64,000 nt of DNA, from positions 45,020 to 109,019 of the forward strand of contig JAJDYG010000012.1 of assembly GCA_022822855.1 (NCBI GenBank). Reading direction: 5' to 3'. Origin of the DNA: Dehalococcoidia bacterium. GTDB lineage: Bacteria; Chloroflexota; Dehalococcoidia; Bin125. The notes below the pieces were generated by a model that searched no databases, had not been told where the DNA came from, and worked only from the letters and a program-made list of their open reading frames with translations. The position numbers and the translations under genes are program-made. Below are positions 43,730 through 54,578 of this stretch, piece by piece; the first letter of the stretch is position 1, and each line of letters begins with the position of its first letter.

Positions 43730-45127
43730 GTGCGAATCATCTCCATCGGCTGCCCGGTACCCAGCCCCAGCGTCGACAACCATTCAATCGCCAACGCGCC
43801 TTCGATTTTCGACTACGACGCCTGCGTGATTGACGTTCAGTCCGTCTCGGAGCAGATCGAGGGGATCGCCGCAAGCACACTCGACGTCAAGGCGTCGGAC
43901 GGACGGACGATCAGTCCCGGAGAATCGGGCGCGTTTCATTTCGGTCTGGCCGAGTTGCTGCGACAGCGGCAGATGGAATTCCAGTTGCTGCTGGACCGGG
44001 GCGGAGTGCTGATCGTCTTCGCGTATGCCAATGTCCGCCACCCGAATGTGGCGGCATTCCCCGGACTGAATCGCTACTCGCTGATCCCAGGACCGGGGGG
44101 CGATCCGTTCAGTTGGCCCACGCTGAGGCCGGCCGACGGCAAAGATATCGAAGCCGTCATTCCGCAGCACGCGGCGAGCGGATTCCTTGAGGAACTGACC
44201 GGCCGGTTGCGCTACCGCGCGATGTTCGACCTGAAATCGTCCGGCGACGGCACGGTGATCGCCCGCTCGATTGGCGGCGCGGCTATCGCGGCTGAGTTCC
44301 AGGTGGGGCCGGGCAAGATCATCACGCTCCCGCCTGCCGACAACCTCTCGACATCCCAGCGCAAGACCTTTAGCAACGCACTGCTTGAGATGATTGAACG
44401 TCTCGTGCAGGAACCGGAGCAGCAGGCGGCGCCGGTCTGGGTTCGTCGATACGACACTCCCGAAGCCGCAGCCGCTCGCGACGATCTCTCGGCGGCGCAG
44501 GATGATCTCAAGCAGGCGCAGCGGCGCGTGGCCGAGGCGGAATCGTTGGTCGCCGATAGCACCCGCTTCCAGAGCATGCTCTGGCAGAGTCACAATCGCG
44601 CGTTTCAGGATGTCGTGCAGGACGCGTTCAGGCTCCTGGGATACTCAGTTGCCTCGCCGGACGGGGCCGTGGAACTGCGAGATGGTTCAGAGGTCTCGGT
44701 GGTCGAATTGTCCTCCGCGAGCAGTGCAATCAGCGACCGGCTGTACCTCACTTTGCAGAGCCGCATCGAGGATCAATACCTGCGCCGCAAGAGCCGACCC
44801 AAGGGCATCATCGTCGGCAATGGGTTCCGCCAGACCGATCCGCGAATCCGCCGTGAACCGTTCCCCAAGGCGCTGGTCAATGCTTGCGAGACCTTCGGCT
44901 ACGCAATCATTCCGGTCGAGGCGCTGTTCGAACTCGTCACGTTTGCCAGCGAGGCGGCCGACGAGCCGGAGGTCCTGGAAGAGATACGCCGCTCGATCGC
45001 CGAAGCGTCGGGCGTGCTGGAGATTGCGCTTGAAGAAGAGATCGACGAAGAAGAGGAAGAAGAAATCGAGGCGGCGAGTGGACCTCCAGGCAACGGCGCC
45101 GTCGCAACCCCGGCCGAGGCCAGCTAA
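43730..45127 (+). CDS. Two-domain protein: Rossmann-like N-domain plus PD-(D/E)XK-like C-domain lacking Lys
   Basis: A 465-residue protein that I do not recognise as a named family. The start is GTG with AAGGAG 7 bp upstream. Residues 1-235 form an alpha/beta domain (IISIGCPVP, FDYDACVIDV, GGVLIVFAY) resembling a GATase or flavodoxin fold. Residues about 243-285 are a coiled coil. Residues 285-405 resemble restriction-endonuclease-like domains (FQDVVQDAFRLLGYSV, then RPKGIIVGNGFRQTDPRIRREPF), but the expected ExK strand reads VVELSSA, so the catalytic Lys seems lost. The C-terminus is highly acidic. It stands alone beyond a repeat-rich gap. Confidence 0.78.
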   Translation: MRIISIGCPVPSPSVDNHSIANAPSIFDYDACVIDVQSVSEQIEGIAASTLDVKASDGRTISPGESGAFHFGLAELLRQRQMEFQLLLDRGGVLIVFAYANVRHPNVAAFPGLNRYSLIPGPGGDPFSWPTLRPADGKDIEAVIPQHAASGFLEELTGRLRYRAMFDLKSSGDGTVIARSIGGAAIAAEFQVGPGKIITLPPADNLSTSQRKTFSNALLEMIERLVQEPEQQAAPVWVRRYDTPEAAAARDDLSAAQDDLKQAQRRVAEAESLVADSTRFQSMLWQSHNRAFQDVVQDAFRLLGYSVASPDGAVELRDGSEVSVVELSSASSAISDRLYLTLQSRIEDQYLRRKSRPKGIIVGNGFRQTDPRIRREPFPKALVNACETFGYAIIPVEALFELVTFASEAADEPEVLEEIRRSIAEASGVLEIALEEEIDEEEEEEIEAASGPPGNGAVATPAEAS

Positions 45128-45133
45128 CGCCGA

Positions 45134-46984
45134 CTAGTTCTTGCCCAGTTGCAGGACGGCGAGGAATGCCTCCTGTGGGATTTCGACGTTACCGACGCGC
45201 TTGAGGCGCTTCTTGCCTTCCGCCTGCCGCGCGAGCAGTTTGCGCTTCCTGGTGATGTCGCCGCCGTAGCACTTGGCGGTGACGTTCTTGCGCAGCGCGC
45301 GCACTGTCTCTCGCGCCACGATCCTTCCTCCGACCGCGGCCTGAATAGGCACGTCGAATAGCTGGCGAGGGATCAGACGTCGCAACCGGTCGGCGAGCTC
45401 GCGGCCCTGCGTGGCCGCTGCGTCGGAGTGGACGATGGCGGAGAGGGCGTCAACCGGCTCTCCGTTGATCAGCAGGTCGAGCTTGACCAGCTTGGCCGGG
45501 CGGTAGCCGATCAGCGAGTAGTCGAGGCTGGCATAGCCCCTGGTGCGGGACTTCAGTTCGTCATAGAAGTCGGTCAGGATCTCCGAGAGCGGCAGTTCGT
45601 ATTCGAGCAGGACGCGAATCTCGCTGGTTGTCTGGGAGGCGCCATTGGCGCCGTTCTGCTGACTGGTCCGCTGGAGATACTCCATATGGTCGAAGACGCC
45701 TCGACGGCCGGTGACGGTCTCCATGACCGGTCCGACGTAGTCGTGGGGCGCGATCACCGAGATGCGGACCCAGGGTTCGCGAATCTCGGCGACGTGGTTT
45801 GGGGCAGGCAGGTCGGAGGGATTTTCGATGAGCTGGACCTGTCCATCAACGCCTTCGACTTCGTACTCGACCGACGGCGCGGTGAAGACCAGCTCGAGAC
45901 CGTACTCGCGCTCAAGACGCTCTTGCACGATTTCCATGTGCAGCAGACCGAGGAAACCCATGCGGTAGCCGAAGCCGAGCGCGGCCGAGGATTCCGGCTG
46001 ATACTGAATCGCGCTGTCGGAGAGGCGCAACTTGTCGAGTGCGTCGGAGAGTTCCTGGTAGTCGGCCGAGTTGGCCGGATAGAGACCCGCGAAGACCATC
46101 GCTTTGGGCTCGCGGTAGCCGGGCAGCGCGTCGGGTTGATTGCGGCCGCCGATCGTCATCGTGTCGCCCACTCGAACGTCGGCGACATCTTTGAGACCGG
46201 TCGCAACGTAGCCGACATCCCCGGCAGACAGCGAGTCTTGACGACGGAGTTCGGGCGAGAAACTGCCGACCTCCATTGCCTCGAATCGACGGTTGGTGGC
46301 GGTGAGACGCAGCGGCGCCTGGCCCTTGACCTCGCCGTCGACGACTCGGACGTGAGCGATGACTCCCTTGTAGGAGTCGTATTCGGAGTCGAAGATCAAC
46401 GCTCGCAGCGGTTCGTTCGGCTCGCCCTCCGGAGGAGGGATGCGATCGACGATCGCGTCGAGCAACTCGTCGATACCCTGGCCGGTCTTGGCCGATACGT
46501 AGAGGATTTCGTCGCGCGAGAACCCAATGACGTCGACCAACTCCGCGGCGATCGCATCGGGACGCGCGACGTCGAGGTCGATCTTGTTGATCACGGGGAT
46601 CAGGGCCAGGTCCTGCTCCATGGCGAGGTAGACATTGGCCAGCGTCTGCGCCTGGATGCCTTCGACGGCGTCGACGACGAGCAGCGCGCCTTCGGCGGCG
46701 GCGAGGCTTCGCGAGACCTCATAGGAGAAGTCGACGTGGCCGGGGGTGTCGATCAGGTGCAGGCGGTAATCGCTGCCATCGGGTTGCTGGTAGTCCATTC
46801 GCACCGCGCGGGCTTTGATCGTGATGCCTTTCTCGCGTTCCAGGTCCATGGAATCGAGCAACTGGTCGGACATGTCCCGACGGTCGACCGTGGCCGTGGC
46901 CTCGATGAGGCGGTCGGACAGGGTCGATTTGCCGTGATCGATGTGGGCGACGATGCAGAAGTTGCGGATTCGCGATGCGTCCAT
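45134..46984 (-). CDS. lepA: Elongation factor 4 (LepA)
   Basis: A 616-residue translational GTPase that back-translocates or remodels stalled ribosomes. G1 is [15 protein letters not shown]2 region [13 protein letters not shown]3 [13 protein letters not shown]4 NKIDLDVA. The LepA-specific C-terminal domain is present ([58 protein letters not shown]). Length is normal. It is convergent with the gene at 43730 and is separated from the ABC ATPase genes by a hairpin at 47033-47060. Confidence 0.97.
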   Translation of the reverse strand: MDASRIRNFCIVAHIDHGKSTLSDRLIEATATVDRRDMSDQLLDSMDLEREKGITIKARAVRMDYQQPDGSDYRLHLIDTPGHVDFSYEVSRSLAAAEGALLVVDAVEGIQAQTLANVYLAMEQDLALIPVINKIDLDVARPDAIAAELVDVIGFSRDEILYVSAKTGQGIDELLDAIVDRIPPPEGEPNEPLRALIFDSEYDSYKGVIAHVRVVDGEVKGQAPLRLTATNRRFEAMEVGSFSPELRRQDSLSAGDVGYVATGLKDVADVRVGDTMTIGGRNQPDALPGYREPKAMVFAGLYPANSADYQELSDALDKLRLSDSAIQYQPESSAALGFGYRMGFLGLLHMEIVQERLEREYGLELVFTAPSVEYEVEGVDGQVQLIENPSDLPAPNHVAEIREPWVRISVIAPHDYVGPVMETVTGRRGVFDHMEYLQRTSQQNGANGASQTTSEIRVLLEYELPLSEILTDFYDELKSRTRGYASLDYSLIGYRPAKLVKLDLLINGEPVDALSAIVHSDAAATQGRELADRLRRLIPRQLFDVPIQAAVGGRIVARETVRALRKNVTAKCYGGDITRKRKLLARQAEGKKRLKRVGNVEIPQEAFLAVLQLGKN

Positions 46985-47032
46985 GTGGCCTGATCGTAAC
47001 AGTCAGCCGGCCTCGTGCCTGTGGCGGGAACG

Positions 47033-47060
47033 CAGAACGGGGCCTTGCGGCCCCGTTCTG
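47033..47060 (-). terminator. Strong hairpin downstream of the oppF-type gene
   Basis: A perfect 12-bp inverted repeat: CAGAACGGGGCC, a 4-nt loop, then GGCCCCGTTCTG. It lies 22 bp after the stop of the ABC ATPase gene and before lepA. No long T-run follows on the minus strand, so termination is likely but not certain. Confidence 0.65.
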
Positions 47061-47082
47061 GTTCAGGCTCCGATGAGCGGCG

Positions 47083-48298
<1,216 letters not shown>

Positions 48299-48306
<8 letters not shown>

Positions 48307-49345
48307 TGGCCGTCTCCTCTTCCAGGATTTCCTCGGTGTGGGCGCTGGCCAGGATGGTGTCGGCCTCGAGGGCTACCGCTTCCGAGTTCCAGCAGGCGAC
48401 GAGGTGACCGGGCGCAAACTCTTGCAGTACCGGCCGCTCGCTCGTGCATTGGTCGGTCACGAACCGGCAGCGCGGAGCAAACGCGCAGCCTTCTGGCATG
48501 TTGGTCAGGTCGGGCGGCGTACCTTCAATCGGGATCAACCGGCCGGTTCTGGCGTCAAGCCGGGGGACCGACTCGAGCAGCCCGAGCGTGTAGGCGTGCT
48601 TGGGGCGCGCGTAGATTTCGCCGGCCTCGCCGCTCTCGACGATTCGTCCGCCGTACATGACGTTGACGCGGTCGGCGTAGCGGGCGACGACGCCGAGGTT
48701 GTGAGTAATGACAATCACGGCGGTGCCGAGCTCGCGGCTCAGGCGGGCCATGACCTCAAGCACCTGGGCCTGAATGGTCACGTCGAGCGCGGTGGTCGGC
48801 TCATCGGCGAGCAAGAGCTTGGGGTCGCAGGACAGCGCCATCGCGATCATCACGCGCTGACGCATACCGCCGGAGAACTGGTGGGGGAAGTCGAAGAGGC
48901 GCTGCTCGGCGGCGGGAATGCCGACCATGTTGAGTAGCTCGATCGCGCGCTCGTTCGCCTGGGTTCGGTTGAGGCCCATGTGCAGCTCGATCGCCTCGGT
49001 CAACTGCCGGCCGATGGTGAGGACCGGGTTCAGCGAGGTCATCGGCTCCTGGAAGACCATGGCAATGTCGTTGCCGCGGATTTCGCGCATTCGCGAGTCA
49101 TCCACGCTCATCAGCTCTTCGCCGTCGAACCAGACCTCGCCATTGACAATCTTGCCAGGCGGGTTCGGAATCAGACGCAGCAGCGAGAGCGCGGAGACGC
49201 TCTTGCCGGAGCCGGATTCGCCGACCAGGCCCAGCGTTTGACCGGGCATCAGGTCGTACGAGACATCGTTGACGGCCTGGACGACTCCTTCCGAGGTGAA
49301 GAAACTCGTGGAGAGGTTCTGGACACTCAAGAGCGGGTCAGCCAT
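48299..49345 (-). CDS. Oligopeptide/dipeptide ABC transporter ATPase (OppD type)
   Basis: A 348-residue ABC ATPase with Walker [17 protein letters not shown]-loop [12 protein letters not shown], signature [16 protein letters not shown], Walker [13 protein letters not shown] and the OppD-family tail ([17 protein letters not shown]). It energises peptide or related solute import together with the OppF-type partner. The gene is downstream of tRNA-Lys and tRNA-Leu on the same strand, 75 bp after the tRNA-Leu 3' end, and might be read through from them. Confidence 0.94.
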
Positions 49346-49420
49346 AAGAACACTCCTTCAGCGACGCCTGTCGTTCCGATGTTGGCACCACGACCGACCG
49401 AGGTTCGGCCGGGCGAGCGT

Positions 49421-49505
49421 TGGTGGGGAAGAGGAGACTCGAACTCCTACGCCTTGCGGCACATGATCCTAAATCATGCTCGTCTGCCAATTCCGACACT
49501 TCCCC
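49421..49505 (-). tRNA. tRNA-Leu (anticodon TAG)
   Basis: A complete 85-nt class II tRNA with encoded CCA. The acceptor stem pairs GGGGAAG with CTTCCCC. The anticodon loop in CATGATTTAGGATCATG gives TAG (reads CUA and other CUN codons). A long variable arm follows (TGCCGCAAGGCG), and the T-arm contains GTTCGAGTC. It is 84 bp from tRNA-Lys on the same strand. Confidence 0.95.
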
Positions 49506-49589
49506 CGGAGACGATAAGAAGGCCGGCGAACCGACATCGTCGCGCGAGAGGCGCGGAAGTTCAGGCAGACCGCTCGTGCTGTCGAAGCT

Positions 49590-49664
<75 letters not shown>

Positions 49665-50268
49665 CCGCTCGTGGACAGGCCCCGACGCCGGATGCACCGG
49701 AACGTCACACAATCCTACACCGCCGCCACCGCTACCGCGCTGGTCAGTCCCGCCGCTCAACGGCTGCCGCCAGAAGAGTTCGCTATTCGGTTGTTCCACT
49801 TCGGCTCCCCGCTCCGCCCGATAGCGGCTTGGCCTGCAAGCTAGCCAACGGGACGCAGAACGTCAACGAGTTGACACCAAATTCTACTCGTTGGATCTCT
49901 GCGCGTCCGTACGGAAAGTTCGGCTTGAATTGACCGATGTGCCGTCCTGGGCTGGACTTGGGGCGGTCTCCCATTCGAGTTTGTTCGGATTTGTTCGGAT
50001 CTCATCGAGGATCGTCAGCTTTGCTCGTTGCCTTGCTCGATGCCTTGCTCGTTGTCGCCCGGTTTCTTCGCGGTGGAGTTCGGAGGAACCGGGGTAGCCG
50101 GGGGCGGCTGGCAACACATGGGAGCGAGTGTGCTTGAGGTTGCTCACAGGGATAGAACGGAGCGAAAACCGGCTCCGAGGCCGGCGGTGGGCAGCGGCGG
50201 TTTCGTTGACCGCGTAGAGAGACGCGGCTTACGATGAATTCGGCCTCGAAGTCCGGGGCATCGTACGG
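49665..50268 (+). other. 604-bp intergenic region between divergent tRNA genes
   Basis: This lies between tRNA-Lys (minus) and tRNA-Val (plus). No gene was supported. It contains a fragment of the decamer element (49983-50000) and three 12-bp units (50021-50056). Promoters for the outward-facing tRNA genes are expected but no clear -35/-10 pair was found. Confidence 0.65.
49981..50056 (-). repeat. Family B fragment plus three 12-bp units
   Basis: TTGTTCGGAT occurs twice in tandem (49981-50000), the complement of the GAAC decamer. After 20 bp come TTGCTCGTTGCC, TTGCTCGATGCC and TTGCTCGTTGTC (50021-50056). The hairpin module of the element is absent. Confidence 0.7.
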
Positions 50269-50345
50269 GGGCGGTTAGCTCAGTTGGCTAGAGCGCTGCG
50301 TTGACATCGCAGAGGTCACTGGTTCAAGTCCAGTATCGCCCACCA
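50269..50345 (+). tRNA. tRNA-Val (anticodon GAC)
   Basis: A complete 77-nt tRNA with encoded CCA. The acceptor GGGCGGT pairs with ATCGCCC. The D-arm is TAGCTCAGTTGGCTAGAGC, the anticodon stem-loop CTGCGTTGACATCGCAG gives GAC (codons GUC/GUU), and the T-arm is CTGGTTCAAGTCCAG. Confidence 0.96.
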
Positions 50346-50432
50346 CGCTTACGAATGGCTCACGACGATCCGCCTGACTTGATCCGCCGGTGATCGTTGC
50401 GGGCGCTACGCAGATGGGCAGATGGCAGGCGG

Positions 50433-52277
50433 ATGGCCGAAGATTCCTTCGACTCCGAACTTGCATTGGCGGACAGCGAGTCCGCCGGCGTCGCTGCGCA
50501 GGATGACGTAGACGAGGCCGAATGGTTGCGGCGGATGCGGCACTCGGCCGCGCATGTTCTGGCCCAGGTGGTGCTGCAGATGTTCCCCGACGGGAAGATC
50601 GCAATCGGCCCGCCGATCGATACCGGTTTCTACTACGACTTCGACCTGCCGCGTCCCCTGACTCCCGAGGATCTGTCGGAGATTCAGAAGCGGATGCGCA
50701 AAGAGATGCGCCGCAATCACCGGTTCGTCTGGGAAGAGATCTCGGTCGACGAAGCCAGGCAACGATTCGCGGACCAGCCGTTCAAGCAGGAGCTGATCGA
50801 TCAGTTCTCCGCGGACTCATCTGACCTCGGCATCTGCACGCACGCGGAGTTCACCGACCTCTGCCGCGGCGGGCACGTCGAGTCGACGAAACAGATTGGC
50901 CCGTTCCGGCTGACGAACGTCGCCGGCGCGTATTGGCGGGGCGATGAGAATCGGCCGCAGTTGCAACGCGTCTACGGGGCGCTGTTCGCGACCAGGGAAG
51001 AGCTCGACGCGCACTTCGCCCGGATCGAAGAAGCGCAGCGTCGCGACCACCGGAGGCTCGGTCGCGACCTCGAGTTGTTTGCGTTCTCGGAGCTGGTTGG
51101 CGCCGGCGTTCCGTTGCTGCTGCCGGACGGCGCGATCGTCCGGCAGGAGATGGAGCGACTGATCCGCGAGCTTCAGGAGGAGCGCGGCTACCAGGAGGTC
51201 TGGACCGGCCACGTCGCTCGGGGCGAGCTGTTCCGACGCTCGGGACATCTTGAGAACTACTCGGACGTCATGTATCCGGCCATGCACGAACATGACGAAC
51301 ACGATGGGGACGGTGATCGAGAGGCGTACTTCCTCAAGCCGATGAACTGCCCTGTTCACATGACGCTGTACAACAACTCGCTGCATTCCTATCGCGAGTT
51401 GCCGCTTCGTTACGCGGAGTACACGACGCTCTATCGCTTCGAGAAGTCGGGTCAACTGTCCGGACTCACCCGGGTCCGGTCGCTGACCCAGGACGACTGT
51501 CACATCTTCATCACGCCGGAGCAGATCTCGAACGAGGTCTCGCGCGTGCTCGAACTGGTTCAGACGCTGTTCCAGGCCTACGGGATGCCGAACTTCCGCT
51601 ACGAGCTGTCGCTCCCAGGAGAGGGCGGCAAGTTCGTCGACAATCCCGAGGCCTGGGCAACGGCGGTGTCGGCGCTTCGCAATGCACTCGATGACGCCGG
51701 CATCGATTATGTGGAGCAGGAAGGCGAGGCGGCCTTCTACGGGCCGAAGGCGGACCTGTTCGTGTCGGATGTGATGGGGCGTGAGTGGCAGCTCTCGACG
51801 ATTCAGCTCGACCTGATTCAACCGGCCCGACTGGGTTGCGTGTACGTGGGCGAGGACGGCGAACGTCACACGCCGGTGGTCATTCATCGGGCGATTCACG
51901 GCTCGTTCGAGCGATTCCTGGGCATCCTGATCGAGCACTACGCCGGCGCGTTCCCGCTCTGGCTGGCGCCGATTCAGGCGCGCTGCGTTCCGATCGCGGA
52001 TCGACATCTGGACTGGGCGAACGAGGTAGCCGCAGATCTGCGTGCGGCCGGATTGCGGGTCGATGTCGACGACGGCAATGAGCGGATGCAGGCCAAGATT
52101 CGCAACGGTCAGCGCCGCAAAATCCCCTATCTGCTGGTGATCGGCGACCGCGAGGTCGAGTCGCGCTCGGCCGCGGTCCGCGTGCGCAGTGGCGACGATC
52201 TCGGGACCAAGTCGCTGGACGAGATTCGCCAGATGCTGACCGACCTGAAGCGCACTCGCGCGATCGAGCCGGCCTGA
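50433..52277 (+). CDS. thrS: Threonyl-tRNA synthetase without TGS domain
   Basis: A 614-residue class II synthetase. The editing domain begins at about residue 37 with HSAAHVLAQVVLQMFP and continues to FTDLCRGGHV. The catalytic core carries RSGHLENY, MNCPVHMTLYNN, the motif 2 region RFEKSGQLSGLTRVRSLTQDDCHIF and motif 3. The C-terminal anticodon domain is DDGNERMQAKIRN. The usual N-terminal TGS domain (about 60 residues) is missing; 36 acidic, low-complexity residues stand in its place. The ATG at 50433 is the likely start; the 12 codons before it add nothing TGS-like. It is 87 bp downstream of tRNA-Val. Confidence 0.95.
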   Translation: MAEDSFDSELALADSESAGVAAQDDVDEAEWLRRMRHSAAHVLAQVVLQMFPDGKIAIGPPIDTGFYYDFDLPRPLTPEDLSEIQKRMRKEMRRNHRFVWEEISVDEARQRFADQPFKQELIDQFSADSSDLGICTHAEFTDLCRGGHVESTKQIGPFRLTNVAGAYWRGDENRPQLQRVYGALFATREELDAHFARIEEAQRRDHRRLGRDLELFAFSELVGAGVPLLLPDGAIVRQEMERLIRELQEERGYQEVWTGHVARGELFRRSGHLENYSDVMYPAMHEHDEHDGDGDREAYFLKPMNCPVHMTLYNNSLHSYRELPLRYAEYTTLYRFEKSGQLSGLTRVRSLTQDDCHIFITPEQISNEVSRVLELVQTLFQAYGMPNFRYELSLPGEGGKFVDNPEAWATAVSALRNALDDAGIDYVEQEGEAAFYGPKADLFVSDVMGREWQLSTIQLDLIQPARLGCVYVGEDGERHTPVVIHRAIHGSFERFLGILIEHYAGAFPLWLAPIQARCVPIADRHLDWANEVAADLRAAGLRVDVDDGNERMQAKIRNGQRRKIPYLLVIGDREVESRSAAVRVRSGDDLGTKSLDEIRQMLTDLKRTRAIEPA

Positions 52278-52414
52278 TCAGCGTCGCTGATTCGATACCC
52301 TCGAACGGGCTTCACGGCTATGATTCTTACGGCCGTCGTGTGGACGACGGACCCCGGGCGAAGTCCGAAACTGGCTCCGGTGTTCCGGCCTCAGCCAGAC
52401 CGAACAGGCGACGA

Positions 52415-53977
52415 ATGACCGAGCCACAGCGTCCCTTTGACAAGCTGCTGATCGCCAATCGCGGCGAGATTGCAGTTCGCGTCATCCGCGGGGCGCAGGA
52501 TCTCGGCATCGAAACCGTCGCGGTGTTTTCGGATGCGGACCGGACCGCTCGGCATGTGCGCATGGCAGACGAGGCCGTGCGAATCGGCGGGCCTGCGCCA
52601 TCGGAGAGCTATCTGTCGATTGACGCGGTGCTCTCGGCGGCCAGGGAAACTGGCGCCGACGCGATACACCCGGGATATGGATTCCTCTCCGAGAACGCCA
52701 ACTTTGCCCGCGCCTGTCGAGAGAACGGCATCATCTTCGTCGGTCCGTCGCCAGAGGCGATTGAGCTGATGGGCGACAAGATCGAGTCTCGCCGCACAAT
52801 GAAGCAGGCGGGCGTACCGATCATTCCGGGCGCGATCGATCCACTCACAGATCCGGACGAAGCCCGACGCACGGCCGACGAAATCGGCTATCCGGTCGTG
52901 ATCAAAGCGGCTGCGGGAGGCGGCGGGCGTGGGATCAGGATCGTCGAGTCTGCCGACGAAATGGAGCGCGCGGTTCAGCAGGCCCAGGACGAAGCGATCA
53001 CCGCATTCGGCGACGGCGCCGTGTTCGTGGAGAAGCTGCTTCGGCCGGCGAGGCACATTGAGATCCAGGTGGTGGCCGACACGCGAGGCAACATTGTCTG
53101 TCTAGGCGAGCGTGATTGCTCGGCGCAACGGCGACGTCAGAAGCTGGTCGAGGAGTCGCCGGCGCCGGGCATGTCACCGCAACTGCGCGCTCGGATGGAA
53201 GAGGCTGCCACCAATGCCGCGAGGGCCTGCGATTACACCTCGACGGGTACGGTCGAGTTCCTGGTCTGGGACGACCCAAAGGCCCCCGACGGCCGCAACT
53301 TCGCATTCCTGGAGATGAACACTCGGCTGCAGGTCGAGCATCCCGTAACGGAGCTCGTGCGCGGCGTTGACCTCGTGCAGGATCAGCTCCGGATTGCGGG
53401 CGGCCTCCCGCTTGGCTACACGGCGACAGATCGTCCGATCCGCGGTTGGGCGATGGAATGCCGAATCACTGCAGAAGACCCCTACATGGACTTCGCGCCC
53501 TCGGTTGGCCCGATCGCCTGGTATCGCGAGGCGGACGGGCCTGGCGTGCGGCTCGACTCGATGCTGGCGCGCGGCATCGGCGTGAGTCCCTATTACGACT
53601 CGCTGATTAGCAAGCTGATCACCTGGGGCGAGACTCGCGAGCAGTGCATCCGCCGAATGAAGCGGGCGCTGGGCGAGTACCTCGTAATCGGCGTTAGCAC
53701 CTCCATTCCGTTCCATCAGGCGCTGATGGACGACGACAACTTCCGCAACGGCGACATTCACACCTTGTACGTCGAAGAGCACGACATCCTCGATTCGCAG
53801 GAACGTCCGGCGAACGCCGCCGAAGCCACGCTGGCGGCGGCGCTGTTCTTCCACACCCAGGGCGAGCGCGCTGACGCCGATCGCGGCGGTACGTATCCTC
53901 GACGCCGAGCATGGGCTCAGTCTGCCCGAGGACGCCGATTTCCAGTGGAGCAGGGATGGCGAAGAACTACCGGCTGA
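52415..53977 (+). CDS. accC: Biotin carboxylase subunit of an acyl-CoA/pyruvate-type carboxylase
   Basis: A 520-residue ATP-grasp enzyme that carboxylates biotin. Family blocks: KLLIANRGEIAVRVIRGAQ, HPGYGFLSENANFA, IKAAAGGGGRGIRIV, RHIEIQVVAD, ERDCSAQRRRQKLVEE, EMNTRLQVEHPVTE. It exceeds the usual 450 residues; the last 40 or so are Arg-rich and overlap the next gene, so they may be non-conserved tail. The ATG at 52415 directly precedes the first strand. The biotinylated partner is the following gene, making a split PCCA-like alpha subunit. The carboxyltransferase is not in the window. Confidence 0.93.
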   Translation: MTEPQRPFDKLLIANRGEIAVRVIRGAQDLGIETVAVFSDADRTARHVRMADEAVRIGGPAPSESYLSIDAVLSAARETGADAIHPGYGFLSENANFARACRENGIIFVGPSPEAIELMGDKIESRRTMKQAGVPIIPGAIDPLTDPDEARRTADEIGYPVVIKAAAGGGGRGIRIVESADEMERAVQQAQDEAITAFGDGAVFVEKLLRPARHIEIQVVADTRGNIVCLGERDCSAQRRRQKLVEESPAPGMSPQLRARMEEAATNAARACDYTSTGTVEFLVWDDPKAPDGRNFAFLEMNTRLQVEHPVTELVRGVDLVQDQLRIAGGLPLGYTATDRPIRGWAMECRITAEDPYMDFAPSVGPIAWYREADGPGVRLDSMLARGIGVSPYYDSLISKLITWGETREQCIRRMKRALGEYLVIGVSTSIPFHQALMDDDNFRNGDIHTLYVEEHDILDSQERPANAAEATLAAALFFHTQGERADADRGGTYPRRRAWAQSARGRRFPVEQGWRRTTG

Positions 53978-54474
53978 TCGTCCAGAACGGACTTCAGGAA
54001 GTCGCCATCGAAGAGAATGGCGACGGAATGTACGTCGCCGACTTCGAGGGCAGGAAGTACTCCGTCGAGCTGGAGTCGGTCGACGACAACACGCTGTTCC
54101 GGCTCTGGGTCGACGGCGAACGAATCCCGATCGCGATCCGCCGCGACGGCATGTCGCTCGAGGTGTTCATCGGCCCTGATCGCTATTCCGCAGAAATCGA
54201 GCGCAGCGCCGGAGCGTTGACTCAATCCGGACCGGCGATCGAAGGCGAAGTTCGCCTGACCGCGCCGATGACCGGGCAGGTTACCGAAGTGCTGGTCGCT
54301 GCTGGAGACGAAGTTGAAGAGGGCGATCCGCTGCTCGTCATGGTGGCGATGAAGATGAACAACGAAATCAGGTCGCCAGCCGGCGGACGCATCGTCGAGG
54401 TCTCGGTGGAGGCCGGTGACGCCGTCGATCAGGGCGACCTGATGCTGGTCATCGACACCGAATCGGACTCGTGA
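53956..54474 (+). CDS. Biotin carboxyl carrier protein with BT-like domain
   Basis: A 172-residue carrier. Residues 1-90 form a beta-rich domain (YVADFEGRKYSVELESVDDN, SLEVFIGPDRYSAEI) resembling the BT domain that links BC and BCCP in propionyl-CoA carboxylase alpha chains. Residues 98-172 are the biotinyl domain, with the biotin lysine in MVAMKMNNEI; the usual Glu before AMKM is Val. The ATG at 53956 has GGAG about 5 bp upstream and lies inside the end of accC (22-bp overlap), which indicates coupling. Together the two genes look like a PCCA or pyruvate-carboxylase alpha chain split in two. Confidence 0.9.
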   Translation: MAKNYRLIVQNGLQEVAIEENGDGMYVADFEGRKYSVELESVDDNTLFRLWVDGERIPIAIRRDGMSLEVFIGPDRYSAEIERSAGALTQSGPAIEGEVRLTAPMTGQVTEVLVAAGDEVEEGDPLLVMVAMKMNNEIRSPAGGRIVEVSVEAGDAVDQGDLMLVIDTESDS

Positions 54475-54565
54475 TTCCCGAGGTTCTCGCGGTAGAGTTT
54501 GAAACCGCGTGCTCGTGCGCCTACCATCGCCGCTAAGAGAGCCACACTCAGACCGGCTCGCAACG

Positions 54566-54571
54566 AAGGAG
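54566..54571 (+). promoter_or_regulatory. Ribosome binding site that decides the infC start
   Basis: AAGGAG at 54566-54571, 7 bp before CTG at 54579. No other start codon lies at usable distance, so this site supports CTG initiation. Confidence 0.8.
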
Positions 54572-54578
54572 CTTCCCT

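Noticed and set aside
45428..46993. Plus-strand open frame of 521 codons
   Set aside because: It is entirely antisense to lepA. The high GC content at third positions produces such frames.
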